The position numbers were made by a program, and so were the translations under genes. 64,000 bases of DNA from M3007 sp044230315 (GTDB lineage Bacteria > Bacteroidota > Bacteroidia > Chitinophagales > Saprospiraceae). Below the pieces are notes generated by a model, which was given only the letters and a program-made list of their open reading frames with translations, was not told the origin of the DNA and did no database searches. The DNA lies in the NCBI GenBank assembly GCA_044230315.1, contig JBGARJ010000008.1:118997-182996 (forward strand), read 5' to 3'. Positions within the stretch are counted from its first letter, which is position 1; every line of letters starts with the position of its first letter. Shown piece after piece: positions 27,267-36,370 of this stretch.

Positions 27267-28301
27267 ATGAAATCGCCTGCCCTGCAAATGGGCCTGCTGA
27301 GCATTTTGAGTATCGGACTACCCGTACACCCGCCGGCAGGCGCTCCGCCCTTTACCCCGACCACTACACACACCACCTATACCAACCTGTCGTACGGCCC
27401 CGATGCCCAGCAAACATTCGACCTGTTGGTACCGGATAATTTTCCGGCCGGAAAATCCAAACACCCTTTGGTGGTGTATATCCACGGCGGCGGGTTCGAC
27501 AGCGGCGACAAAAGTGCAGCCAGCGGGTTTTCCACCCAAATCAATCAATTCCTCCAGCAGGGCATCGCCTTTGCCGCTATCAATTACCGGCTGCTGGACG
27601 ACCCAGACCCCGATGGAATCCTGCGGAAATGCCTGGCCGATTGCAAACGGTTTATGCAATTCATCCGGCTCAATGCCGCTACCTATGACGTGGAAAAAAC
27701 GAAAATCGCCATTTGGGGGCATTCTGCCGGAGCCGGCTCGGGGCTTTGGCTGGCTTTTCACAAAGATTTCAAAGACCCCGGCGGCACACCGCTCGAGCAA
27801 CAATCCACCAAGCCGCTGACCGTCGTCGCTCAACAAACACAATCGACTTACGATATAGACGTATGGCCGGCTATTTTCACCAATGTACCTGCCGTTGGCG
27901 GCGGCACCACCTCGCTGACCTTACCCCAGATCATTTCGATCGCCGGCATGGTCAAGGTAAAATCCATGTACGGCGTCACAGGCCCCCTGAACTGGACTGC
28001 ATTAGAGGCTGACCGGGATGAATTGAACCTGCTTAAACTCATGGATGTCAACGATCCGCCTTTTTGGGTTGAGCACGATAACATCAAAGAGGCGCTTCCT
28101 GCAACCGTGACAAAAAAAATACTGTACCACCACCCGTATCATTCCGATACTCTGCTGACACGGGCGCAAAGCCTGATCGCCGGTTACGCCGGAACGCCCA
28201 AGTTGGAGGCTTATGCCCGGATTCCCAAATTAGGTAAAACTGTGTTGCCGGGTTTTGCAAACACCCCTGCGCAATTCTTGATCCACGTCCTGATCCAATA
28301 A
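27267..28301 (+). CDS. Alpha/beta hydrolase, esterase/lipase type
   Basis: A 344-residue serine hydrolase. The oxyanion-hole motif HGGGF starts at H73 and the nucleophile elbow is GHSAGA with S153. An aspartate in a late DVNDPPFWVEHD segment and a histidine in YHHPYHSD are the likely remaining triad members. The N-terminus (MKSPALQMGLLSILSIGLP) is hydrophobic and may be a signal peptide, so the enzyme is probably periplasmic. It belongs to the carboxylesterase/HSL-like group; the substrate is unknown. It is convergent with the TonB receptor gene, with only 16 nt between the two stops and no terminator hairpin there. Confidence 0.85.
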   Translation: MKSPALQMGLLSILSIGLPVHPPAGAPPFTPTTTHTTYTNLSYGPDAQQTFDLLVPDNFPAGKSKHPLVVYIHGGGFDSGDKSAASGFSTQINQFLQQGIAFAAINYRLLDDPDPDGILRKCLADCKRFMQFIRLNAATYDVEKTKIAIWGHSAGAGSGLWLAFHKDFKDPGGTPLEQQSTKPLTVVAQQTQSTYDIDVWPAIFTNVPAVGGGTTSLTLPQIISIAGMVKVKSMYGVTGPLNWTALEADRDELNLLKLMDVNDPPFWVEHDNIKEALPATVTKKILYHHPYHSDTLLTRAQSLIAGYAGTPKLEAYARIPKLGKTVLPGFANTPAQFLIHVLIQ

Positions 28302-28317
28302 CTTGTGCACGGCGGTA

Positions 28318-30351
28318 TCACCACCGCCACTCCACGCCGCCAAATATCGCCCGCCCAGCACCCGGCTCGAAATACCGCCCACCGCCGGCGTTCAGCCTGA
28401 TATTATTGAAGTAAGCCGTACCGGTCAGGTTGTCGCTACCGCAAAAGACTTCCAGTTCACTGGTAGCCACCTGCCGCCGGTAGCCCAGCCGCGCGTTCCA
28501 CAGCAGGTACGAACCGATGGCCCGGGTATTGGCATCGTCGGCGAAGTAACGTCCGGTGTACCGCCATTGGGTTTGAGCAAAAAAGCCCTGGCGCGGCTGG
28601 TAACGCAGTTCCAGCTGGCCCCAGTGCTGGGGTAAACCGGGCAGTTGCCGGCCGGCCACATCGCCGGTCGGAGTACTGTACGCCAAATACTCAAAACGGG
28701 CCAGGGTATAGTTTGCCGAAACCTGCACGTTGGCAAATGGCATCCAGCCCAGGGCCAACTCCAGCCCTTGCCGCAAGGTTTTCCCTGCGTTCCGGTAAAA
28801 GGCACGGCCCGGGATATCCGGCAATTCATATGGCGTGAGTTCGTGCCGGGTCACGGCGCGAAAAAGGGCGATTTCTCCGGTCAGCCCGGCCGGCCACCGG
28901 GCGCGCCAACCCGTCTCGGCCGACACCGTGCGTTGCGGTTTCAGGTCGGCGTTGAATCCACCGATGTTGGCGGGGTTGTTGCTCAGTTCGTTAAGCGTGG
29001 GTGTTTCAAAATTGGTAGTCGTGTTGGCATACACCTGCATATGCGGGTTGAGTTGGATCACGACTCCACCCCAGGGACTGGCGCTGCAGTACACCGATTG
29101 CCCCGACTGGTCGCCGTCGGTCAAAAAATGGTCCCGCACGCGAAGTTGAACTGCATCCAGTCGCAGGCCGCCGCTAAACGTCCACCGGTCAAGGGGTTTC
29201 CATTGCGCGAGCGCATAGCCGCCTGCGCTGGTGAAGGTTTCCAACTGATCCTGGTTTTGATCGCCTCGCCGGCCGTCGAGGTTGTCGTAGCGCTGGCGTT
29301 CGTCAGCCTGCCGGTCCAGATCGAGTCCGGCCGAAAAACGCCAATGTTGCTGCCCCCATTCATACTGCCCGCCACCACCCGTAAACCAGCGCTGGAAAGC
29401 CACCTGCCCGCCGTTTTGCACGGGGAGCCGGTTTTCAAAATCGCGCCAGGTCGAATACCCGCGCAAGCGCAAGCGGCGCTGTTTCGACCAGCGCTTTTCA
29501 AACACCAACCCTACCCTGCCTTGCTGCAGCGATTCGCCGGCATTGTACCGGATATTGTTCGGATTGGCCGCCCGGCGGTCGGTTTCCACTTGCGCCTGTG
29601 TGAGCGCGCCGGGGTCATCGGCGCGGGGACTGTTGACATAATTAACCATTATGTCGAGCCGGGCGCTGGAATCCGGCGCCCAGCTCCATTTGCCGTTGGC
29701 CAATGTGCTGCGATAAGCAGCGTGTTCGCGGTACCCATCGACACCCTGATGTGTAAGCGCCACCCAAAATCCGCTGTTTTTACCCTGTACGCCGGCCAGC
29801 GCATGCAATTGACGCAGCCCATAAGCGCCGCCGCAGAGGCGAATGTTGTTTGACGCCGGTACCGTTTCGCTGTGCAGGCTGATCACCCCACCCGAAGCAT
29901 TTCCGTAAAGACCACCGGAGGCGCCGCGCAGCACTTCGAGCCGATCGATCACGGCCAGGTCGAGATTGTCCACCTGCGCCTGGCCATCGGGGGCCGATTC
30001 GGGAATGCCATCGATAAGGAGTTTTATGCCACGAATGCCGAAAGTTGCCCGGGCGCCGAAACCGCGTACGGCAATGCGCAGGTCCTGGGCAAAATTGGCA
30101 TCGTCCAACACGAACACGCCGGGCACTGCGCCGAGACTTTCCTGCAAGGAGAGTTGTGGCTGTGCCGTGCGGAGGTAGCGGCGGTCAAGGATCGAAACAG
30201 CCAACGCATTGTCATCCGCCCGAACCGGCAAGCGGGTAGCCAAAATGGTAACGGGTGGCAGCGAATCGAGCCGGGTCGAATCGGCAGTCGTTTGAGCCGA
30301 CATGCGGGTCGCCAACAAAATAAAGGACAGAATGACGAATACTTTAGCCAT
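28318..30351 (-). CDS. TonB-dependent outer membrane receptor
   Basis: A 677-residue outer membrane receptor starting at ATG 30351 (MAKVFVILSFILLATRMSAQ, a signal peptide); the open frame extends 24 codons further upstream but that part is not signal-like. The TonB box region (DSLPPVTILATRLP) and plug domain follow, with typical plug motifs (RGFGARATFGIRGIKLLIDGIP and EVLRGASGGLYGNASGG). The rest is the 22-strand barrel with alternating aromatic strands. It resembles siderophore or metal receptors of the FecA/PupB type more than SusC (which would be near 1000 residues and paired with SusD). It is last of four minus-strand genes, 86 nt after the aminopeptidase. Confidence 0.88.
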   Translation of the reverse strand: MAKVFVILSFILLATRMSAQTTADSTRLDSLPPVTILATRLPVRADDNALAVSILDRRYLRTAQPQLSLQESLGAVPGVFVLDDANFAQDLRIAVRGFGARATFGIRGIKLLIDGIPESAPDGQAQVDNLDLAVIDRLEVLRGASGGLYGNASGGVISLHSETVPASNNIRLCGGAYGLRQLHALAGVQGKNSGFWVALTHQGVDGYREHAAYRSTLANGKWSWAPDSSARLDIMVNYVNSPRADDPGALTQAQVETDRRAANPNNIRYNAGESLQQGRVGLVFEKRWSKQRRLRLRGYSTWRDFENRLPVQNGGQVAFQRWFTGGGGQYEWGQQHWRFSAGLDLDRQADERQRYDNLDGRRGDQNQDQLETFTSAGGYALAQWKPLDRWTFSGGLRLDAVQLRVRDHFLTDGDQSGQSVYCSASPWGGVVIQLNPHMQVYANTTTNFETPTLNELSNNPANIGGFNADLKPQRTVSAETGWRARWPAGLTGEIALFRAVTRHELTPYELPDIPGRAFYRNAGKTLRQGLELALGWMPFANVQVSANYTLARFEYLAYSTPTGDVAGRQLPGLPQHWGQLELRYQPRQGFFAQTQWRYTGRYFADDANTRAIGSYLLWNARLGYRRQVATSELEVFCGSDNLTGTAYFNNIRLNAGGGRYFEPGAGRAIFGGVEWRW

Positions 30352-30437
30352 GGAAGCGCACCGGGAGGTGGTTTGCAATGGCACCTCGCCGCCGCATTGG
30401 CGAAGATAAAACTTGCCCTGCAAGAAATGGCCGGTGG

Positions 30438-32414
30438 CTATTCCTTAACCACCAGCCGCGCCGTTTGCCAGCCTGGCCCTTGCAAAACGAATTGGTACGC
30501 ACCGGCGGGCAAACTACCGATATTCAAGGGAATTTCATTCGGGCCGGTCATGACATTGACCGCCCAGGAATTCAACTGCCTCCCATCGCCGTCGAAACAT
30601 CCAATACGCAGCGGGGCGGCTGTCCGGGCCGAAAGGCGCAGGGTCAATTGATCATGCGCAGGATTGGGTCCGAGGTTGATCGCGGAGAAGGCGGGGTCCG
30701 GGCCGGTTGACACCGCCGTTGATCGTTGAACGGTATTGTAGCCGGAAAGCAACCACAGAGCCGGGTCAAAAACCAGCGTATCGGCCTGGAAAGATAGTTT
30801 TGCCGTAAACGTCTGGCCTGAAAAGGTGTGATCGAGCACCAGTATGGTGTCTTTCCCGGATACCGTGTCGAGCAACTGTACCGGCACCGGCAGCGCGTAA
30901 AAAGGCACCGATGCCGGTACGGAGGTGACCTGGTCGAGTTGGATGGTCACCTGATGGTTATCATCCTGCGACCAGGTGACGGTGTAACTCGGAAACCCTT
31001 CCCCTTTGAACCATTCGTTGAAATACGTGGTCAAATCTTTGCCGGATGCTTGCTCCAAGTGGCGCTTCAGGTCGGATGTTCGAGCAAAATCATAGGCCAG
31101 GGCCGGGTCGTGCAGGTAATTGCGGAGGGCGGTAAAAAAAATGTCGTCACCCAACAGCCAACGCAACTGGTGCAATATCAGCGCCCCTTTTGCGTACGAC
31201 AGGCGACCGTTGAACACCCGGGAAACCTGGGTGGTATCGTCCACCCATACCGATCCGCCGGGTTCTTTGATCACGCTGTTGAGTCGGATCCGGCGGTAAG
31301 GATACCAACCCTTGTGATCCAGGTGCTCATAACACAAACCGGCCAGGTAGGTAGCAAACCCTTCGTTCAGCCAGATATCTTGCCAGGAACCGCAGGTGAC
31401 TTTGTCTCCAAACCAGTGGTGCGCCAATTCATGGGCGATCAGTTCAAAATTGAAACTGTACACGAAGGTCATGGTTTGATGTTCCATACCGCCGCCCCAG
31501 CCAAACTGCGTTTGCCCATACTTTTCCTGATAAAACGGGTAGATCCCGAAGAGCGAATCATACAGCTGCATCTGGCCGATGATGGCCGGCGATTCAGCCT
31601 GCGAAGCGTCCAGGCTTTCCGGGTACACATAATTCAATACTTTGGTAACCGTTCCGTCAAATGGCACCTCGTGTTCGTATACCGTGTAATTGGTCACCGC
31701 CATGCACAACAGGTACGCTGCCGTCGGATATCGGGTCCGCCAATGCGCAGTTGTGAGCCCGTTTTCGGTCGTTTCGGATAGCAGGACGCCATTGCTGGAT
31801 GCGCGATTGCCGGCCGGCGCGGTGATGAAAATATCGCAGGAGTCGATCTTGTCGTCGAGGTTCTGGTGGCACGGAAACCAGTCACGCGCGCCGTAAGGCT
31901 CGGAAAGCGTCCACAGCACGGGCACGCCTGCATGGTGATTGGTGACGAAGGCGTCAAACCCGTTTTCAGGTGGAATGCCCTGGTAAAAAATCTCCAGCGA
32001 ATCGGTTGTACCCGCCGGCAAGGTTTGCGGAAAATAGAGCAGGAGCAGGTCGTTCAGGCCGGGCTTATGCAAAAATTGAATGGTTTGGTTGTGCCAGCGT
32101 ACCGAATCGACCTGCAGATCGGCCGACAAATCCAACGTCCAGCTGTTAATTGGTTTTTGAGGCAGGAAGCTATAAAATACGCTGCCCTGGATGTAGAGCA
32201 CTGCCGGGTCGACCCTCCAATGAAACCGGCCATAGGTGACGTCGACCTGGCCATCGCCACCCGAACGTCCGGTAGCCAGTACAGGCAGCGGCCCATGTGT
32301 ATTCAAAAATGCTTTTTGTTCGGATTCAATCAGTTGGGACAGTTGATCTCCTGTTTGAGCCGCGGCATAAGACAGCGGCAGCAGGAGCAGAGCGATAACA
32401 CGTACAAACTTCAT
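30438..32414 (-). CDS. M1-family metallo-aminopeptidase with T9SS sorting domain
   Basis: A 658-residue secreted zinc aminopeptidase. Zinc ligands follow the HExxH-x18-E pattern: H328, E329, H332 (HELAHHWFGD) and E351 in WLNEGFATYL. The exopeptidase GxMEN-type motif is replaced by GGGMEHQTM. A signal peptide is present (residues 1-19, cleaved before QTGDQ). The last 75 residues (LGPNPAHDQLTLRL to the end) are a type A T9SS C-terminal domain, so the enzyme is likely on the cell surface or released. It fits a nutrient-uptake role next to the TonB receptor. Confidence 0.9.
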   Translation of the reverse strand: MKFVRVIALLLLPLSYAAAQTGDQLSQLIESEQKAFLNTHGPLPVLATGRSGGDGQVDVTYGRFHWRVDPAVLYIQGSVFYSFLPQKPINSWTLDLSADLQVDSVRWHNQTIQFLHKPGLNDLLLLYFPQTLPAGTTDSLEIFYQGIPPENGFDAFVTNHHAGVPVLWTLSEPYGARDWFPCHQNLDDKIDSCDIFITAPAGNRASSNGVLLSETTENGLTTAHWRTRYPTAAYLLCMAVTNYTVYEHEVPFDGTVTKVLNYVYPESLDASQAESPAIIGQMQLYDSLFGIYPFYQEKYGQTQFGWGGGMEHQTMTFVYSFNFELIAHELAHHWFGDKVTCGSWQDIWLNEGFATYLAGLCYEHLDHKGWYPYRRIRLNSVIKEPGGSVWVDDTTQVSRVFNGRLSYAKGALILHQLRWLLGDDIFFTALRNYLHDPALAYDFARTSDLKRHLEQASGKDLTTYFNEWFKGEGFPSYTVTWSQDDNHQVTIQLDQVTSVPASVPFYALPVPVQLLDTVSGKDTILVLDHTFSGQTFTAKLSFQADTLVFDPALWLLSGYNTVQRSTAVSTGPDPAFSAINLGPNPAHDQLTLRLSARTAAPLRIGCFDGDGRQLNSWAVNVMTGPNEIPLNIGSLPAGAYQFVLQGPGWQTARLVVKE

Positions 32415-32522
32415 CTTGTGCGGAATTTAATCCGCATCAAAAGTCCGATCAAATCGGACAAGTTTGCACTTTTTTTTGGTCAAAAGAATGCAATATGCCG
32501 TTTTGAAATTCGGATGAATCCG

Positions 32523-33479
32523 TTAGTGCAATCTTGCCTCCAGTTGGTGGGCCCGCAGGTAAAACGGGTGCTGGGGGTCGGCCAAAATGCCGGACAGCAC
32601 GCGGTTAAGGAGCGGTTGTTTTGCCGGCATCTGATGCAACAATGTGAGGACCAGCGCCCATTCGGCCCGTTGGGCATAGGGCGACTGGTGCGAGGCAATC
32701 AGTTCGGTCAGGTAGGGCACAACCGCTTCGTATTGCTGACTTTTATAGAGCGACAGTGCGAGTAATTCCTTGCGTTGAAGGGCGTCGGTACCCGTGTTCA
32801 AGGCAGGTTTAAGTTTGGAAACGACGTCGTTGTATTTCCCGTCCTGAAAGTTGTCCAAAGCCTGGTTATAGGCGGAAGAGCCGGCGGTACCGCCTTTGCT
32901 GCCCTTTGGCGGAAGGAAATCACTTTCACGGTAGAATTCGGTCGCCACCGCGGCATAATCCACACTGGACTCCGGCAATTCTTCGATGGGGGCCGGGGCT
33001 GTTTCCTCCTTTTGCGCCATTTCGCCGGAAGCTGGCTGGCGTTCGGGCTGCAAGGCTGGCGCCGGGCGGTTGGAGGTTGGCTTCCGGATTTCCGGCGCCC
33101 TGGATTTCCGGCCGGGTTTGGTGGTATGCACCAGTGGTGGTTCCGCGCTGGGGGTGCCGGCGGTTTGGTCGCGCAGCAGCCACCATCCCAGCATAGCCAC
33201 GGCGAGCACGGCCGCTGCCCGCCAGGCCCAAACCATGGGACGCACCCGGGTCTGCCGTGGTTGTGTTTGTTGAAAAATGGCCGTTTCCCGATCCCAGGCC
33301 GCCATCTTGGCGAAGAGGTCGCGCTCCACCAATACTTCCAGTCCCTGCCGCTCCAGGCGATGTTGTTGTACCAGCGTGGCCAGTTCCGGATCGGAGGCCA
33401 TCTCCGCTTCAAAAGCACGGGCTTCTCCGGCTGGCATCAGCCCTCTGAGATATTGTTCTATTTGTTCGAAGCGGGTCAC
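32523..33479 (-). CDS. Anti-sigma-factor-like membrane protein with TPR-like C-terminus
   Basis: A 318-residue protein. The N-terminal 70 residues (FEQIEQYLRGLMPAGEARAFEAEM) match the helical sigma-binding region seen in Bacteroidota anti-sigma proteins that lack the zinc motif. One membrane helix follows at about residues 84-102 (AWRAAAVLAVAMLGWWLL). A Pro/Lys/Glu-rich periplasmic linker and a C-terminal helical repeat region (LDNFQDGKYNDVVSKLKPAL) of TPR type complete it. It is 54 nt downstream of a sigma factor gene. The pairing strongly suggests that it holds that sigma factor at the membrane. Confidence 0.75.
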   Translation of the reverse strand: MTRFEQIEQYLRGLMPAGEARAFEAEMASDPELATLVQQHRLERQGLEVLVERDLFAKMAAWDRETAIFQQTQPRQTRVRPMVWAWRAAAVLAVAMLGWWLLRDQTAGTPSAEPPLVHTTKPGRKSRAPEIRKPTSNRPAPALQPERQPASGEMAQKEETAPAPIEELPESSVDYAAVATEFYRESDFLPPKGSKGGTAGSSAYNQALDNFQDGKYNDVVSKLKPALNTGTDALQRKELLALSLYKSQQYEAVVPYLTELIASHQSPYAQRAEWALVLTLLHQMPAKQPLLNRVLSGILADPQHPFYLRAHQLEARLH

Positions 33480-33533
33480 GGTTTATGCTTTTGAAGGTAT
33501 GATCGATTCAGGTTTTACTATTTTAAAGACGGC

Positions 33534-34124
33534 TCAAAATGCATTCAACAATGCGGAAAACTGTGGATGGGTTTCCAGCAATTCGCGGAAGCGCATCCGG
33601 CACCGGTAAGCCTCCTTTTTAGCTACATCGGCGTTGTTGTACTGCATCAGGTCGGCAATTTCCTCCATGGAGTACTCCAGTTGGTACAGTTGAAGCAACT
33701 CCCGGCAGCGGTCGCCGATCTGGGCAAGCGCTTCCTGAAACAGTTCCCGGTATTCGCTGCGGATCGTTTCGGTTTCGGGGCTTTCCACCTCGCTGTCGTA
33801 TTGCGCCGGCGAGAGTTCGGTGTAGCGGCCTTGTTGCCGGCGCACCGTCACCCAACGCCATTTCGCAATAGCCACGAAGTAGGTGCTCAGCGCGCTTTTC
33901 CCTTCGAATCGGCCTTCGCGCAGGTTCCGGTCCAGCAGCACCATCGATTCCTGAAAAATGTCTTGTGCATCCTGGCGGTCGCCTCCGTGTTCCAAAATGT
34001 ACCGGAGCACCGATTCACGTAAACCCGGCAACAGATAGATCCGCTTGAGAGCATCTTCCCGTGCAGCGCCGCCACTTCGTATACTTGTGATGAGCGCTTC
34101 ATCCGTCCAGTAGGTGTTAGCCAT
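33534..34124 (-). CDS. RNA polymerase sigma factor, ECF/sigma-70 family
   Basis: A 196-residue sigma factor. Region 2 is visible near residues 25-95 (GDRQDAQDIFQESMVLLDRNL, then ALSTYFVAIAKWRWVTVRRQ), and region 4 in the C-terminal third (YQLEYSMEEIADLMQYNNADVAKKEAYRC split as a helix-turn-helix). The length is normal for ECF factors. It is first in a minus-strand run with the anti-sigma-like gene, the aminopeptidase and the TonB receptor. A Bacteroidota promoter lies 62 nt upstream. Confidence 0.85.
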   Translation of the reverse strand: MANTYWTDEALITSIRSGGAAREDALKRIYLLPGLRESVLRYILEHGGDRQDAQDIFQESMVLLDRNLREGRFEGKSALSTYFVAIAKWRWVTVRRQQGRYTELSPAQYDSEVESPETETIRSEYRELFQEALAQIGDRCRELLQLYQLEYSMEEIADLMQYNNADVAKKEAYRCRMRFRELLETHPQFSALLNAF

Positions 34125-34185
34125 ATGTTAGTGCAGTTCGCAGCGGAAACGTAACCCCGCCTGCCTGAAATTTTTTTACACGGGT

Positions 34186-34213
34186 CAAAAGTAGAAATTA
34201 TACCGGTCGCCAA
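34186..34213 (-). promoter_or_regulatory. Promoter upstream of the sigma factor gene
   Basis: On the minus strand TACTTTTG (34186-34193) fits TAnnTTTG, with TTG at 34211-34213, 17 nt upstream. The gene starts 61 nt downstream at 34124. The rest of the gap to 34395 contains no gene. Confidence 0.6.
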
Positions 34214-34395
34214 TCTTATAGGTGTAAGGTAGTCTGACCCGCATTTCTTTAGATTTTTTTAACAAAAAGACTGGTCATCAGAGCCATTTTGTTATGGTTT
34301 TCCTAAAAAACGGCCGCTCAGGTTACTCTTTTGCCGGCAGCTGCACAAACGGAGCAAAACCAACATTTATTCGATTTTAAAAACATTCTGTCGTT

Positions 34396-35124
34396 ATGAA
34401 AAATCTGTTTTTGTTCCTGTTGACGATTGCTTGCGCTGTTCAATTAAATGCTCAAATCAGCGGTATCGGCGTTCGGCCTATATTATCGCTCTCCACTTAC
34501 AAGTTGTCGAAAGACTTCAACGACATTTACGACGCTAGCTTTCGCCCCGGTGGCGGCTTTGCCCTCTTTACCGAATTCAACCTGGGCAACCGCTTCACCT
34601 TTCAACCGGAAATTGCCTTTGTACAACGCGGTGGCAATATCAAGAATGAAAGCAACGTATGGTGGAACGGCCCTGATTTCGGCTACCCCCGCTACTACCG
34701 GGTCACCGACCTCCGCCAAAAAGAATCGCTGAACTACCTCGATATCCCGTTGATGATCGAGAAAAACTTCGGCGGCGGAACTATCGGCGCTTATATCGCA
34801 GCCGGCGCTACGTTCTCTTTTGCCATCGGTAACGGCAAGGGCCTCGAAGAGATCACCGCCGAATACCCCGATGCCAACGGCACCACGCTTTATCAAACCG
34901 ACCGCAACGTGTACACGATCGAAATGGGCAGCGGGCGCAACGACGACTATAAAGGCAACGATTTCAGCGTCAACCTGGGTACCGGGCTGATCTACATCCT
35001 CGAACACGGCGAACTCAGCCTTGACGTGCGGTACTCGCAGGGGATGCGCAATATCGACATCGGCAACATCAAAAACCGCGGCTTCCAGATCGGAGTATCC
35101 TACATGTATTACTTCGGTCAATAA
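34396..35124 (+). CDS. Outer membrane beta-barrel protein (PorT-like family)
   Basis: A 242-residue outer membrane protein. It has a signal peptide (MKNLFLFLLTIACAVQLNAQ, cleaved after NAQ). The mature part is made of alternating beta strands (FALFTEFNLGNRFTFQPEIA, LNYLDIPLMIEKNF, GELSLDVRYSQGM) and ends in the aromatic-rich strand VSYMYYFGQ, typical of small 8-stranded barrels annotated as PorT or OMP_b-brl. The role is not readable from sequence. It is transcribed alone and followed by a hairpin terminator. Confidence 0.8.
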   Translation: MKNLFLFLLTIACAVQLNAQISGIGVRPILSLSTYKLSKDFNDIYDASFRPGGGFALFTEFNLGNRFTFQPEIAFVQRGGNIKNESNVWWNGPDFGYPRYYRVTDLRQKESLNYLDIPLMIEKNFGGGTIGAYIAAGATFSFAIGNGKGLEEITAEYPDANGTTLYQTDRNVYTIEMGSGRNDDYKGNDFSVNLGTGLIYILEHGELSLDVRYSQGMRNIDIGNIKNRGFQIGVSYMYYFGQ

Positions 35125-35131
35125 TCCAAAA

Positions 35132-35192
35132 GGAAGGGCGAAGTCCGGCAACCGCTCTGCTTCAATACCGGCTCGTCCTTCCCTCTTTTTTT
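35132..35192 (+). terminator. Hairpin terminator after the barrel protein
   Basis: An imperfect long stem (GGAAGGGCGA..GTCCGG with CCGGCTCG.TCCTTCC) followed by CTCTTTTTTT, starting 7 nt after the stop. Confidence 0.7.
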
Positions 35193-35217
35193 CCATTCAC
35201 CTTATCCTCGCACCATT

Positions 35218-35484
35218 ATGCATTGTCCAAACTGCGGCCATACGGCGCAGCCGGGTCTGGCGCGCTGCGGCCATTGCAACTTCAAACTCCCCGAAATAGC
35301 CCTGCCGCAAGCGGCTCCGCAAAACGGAACGGTTATCTGCTGGAATTGCACGCATCCCAACACGGCGCACGCCGTACAATGTGTGCAATGCAACGCTAAA
35401 TTGGAAAAACCGGTTTCCCGGAAGGCGCCGCTGACGCTGTACCAACCGGCCCTCACTCCCAACACTTCGAGCCATGACGAATAA
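35218..35484 (+). CDS. Small double zinc-ribbon protein
   Basis: An 88-residue cytoplasmic protein with two zinc-ribbon modules. Module 1 is CPNCGH near the start paired with CGHC; module 2 is CWNCTH paired with CVQC. A short hydrophilic tail follows. Such ribbons bind protein or nucleic acid partners. Its 3' end overlaps the start of the next gene by 11 nt, implying translational coupling with the one-TM protein and the MotA/ExbB-like channel downstream. Function unknown. Confidence 0.75.
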   Translation: MHCPNCGHTAQPGLARCGHCNFKLPEIALPQAAPQNGTVICWNCTHPNTAHAVQCVQCNAKLEKPVSRKAPLTLYQPALTPNTSSHDE

Positions 35485-36316
35485 AAGTATTGATCCCCTG
35501 TTCATTTCTGCGTTGGATATCCTGACTGGGGCCTTGGGTGTGTTCATTATTCTGAACTTCCTCAACACCCGGTTATCCGGCACCACGCCGCCAGAACCGC
35601 CCAAACCCATCGCAGAAAAGGTTGATAAACCGGAAAAGAAGACCCCCGCCCTGCGCGAAATCCAGGCACACGGACTGCGCCCAACCGGTGCATATAAACC
35701 CAGTCCGCCGCCGCAACCGGCCCCCGCCCCTACCCCGGTACCGCAGCCCAAGCCGGAACCGGTCAAGCCGCAGCCAACGGAGCAACAACCGCCCAGCCCG
35801 CCGCAAGACCCGGTAGCCGTAGATCTCATGAAACAGACAAAAGGGGCTGTCACCCTTTTACTGCAACAAGACGGCCGGGCCAAACAGACAGTGGAATTCA
35901 TGCTCCGCCAGGGCAGCAAATCCTGGAAACCCAGCCGGGCCAGCAAATACCAAAACGACGAGTTTAAGTATGAAAAAAGCCTGAATTATTATTATCAGGC
36001 GGATATCCAACCCGGAACGTATGAGGTTTGGGTGCGGGTCAAACGCGGCAACCGAAATGCGGGCAATCAACCTTTCGCCCTGTTCGGCAAGATCATCCCG
36101 CCCGGGCAGAAGACCCAGACCCAAAACTTCGGCACCTATGCCGTTAGCAGCGGTGAAGATTGGGTACGGGCCGGCACGTTTACCGTAACCGGCAACAGCA
36201 TGAACTTTAAATCGGCGCTACCGCCGGCCACTGCCATTCAACCGACCGATCAACCGGTCACCACACCGTCGACCATACCGAAACCCGAACCGAAAAAAAC
36301 GGGAAAATGGGGGTAG
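35474..36316 (+). CDS. One-TM proline-rich protein, ExbD/MotB-like N-terminus
   Basis: A 280-residue protein. The single membrane helix at about residues 10-30 (ALDILTGALGVFIILNFL), starting with an acidic residue near the cytoplasmic side, resembles the N-terminal helix of ExbD/TolR/MotB partners of proton channels. A long Pro-rich spacer follows (about 40-110, many PxP). The C-terminal 150 residues form an Ig-like beta domain (YYYQADIQPGTYEVWVRVKR) rather than the OmpA domain of MotB. It lies upstream of a MotA/TolQ/ExbB-like gene, which supports the partner role; this is inference. Confidence 0.65.
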   Translation: MTNKSIDPLFISALDILTGALGVFIILNFLNTRLSGTTPPEPPKPIAEKVDKPEKKTPALREIQAHGLRPTGAYKPSPPPQPAPAPTPVPQPKPEPVKPQPTEQQPPSPPQDPVAVDLMKQTKGAVTLLLQQDGRAKQTVEFMLRQGSKSWKPSRASKYQNDEFKYEKSLNYYYQADIQPGTYEVWVRVKRGNRNAGNQPFALFGKIIPPGQKTQTQNFGTYAVSSGEDWVRAGTFTVTGNSMNFKSALPPATAIQPTDQPVTTPSTIPKPEPKKTGKWG

Positions 36317-36370
36317 GGAATGCGGAATTAATGTCAATTGCTCTCAATTACTCCATCACTCTAACACACT

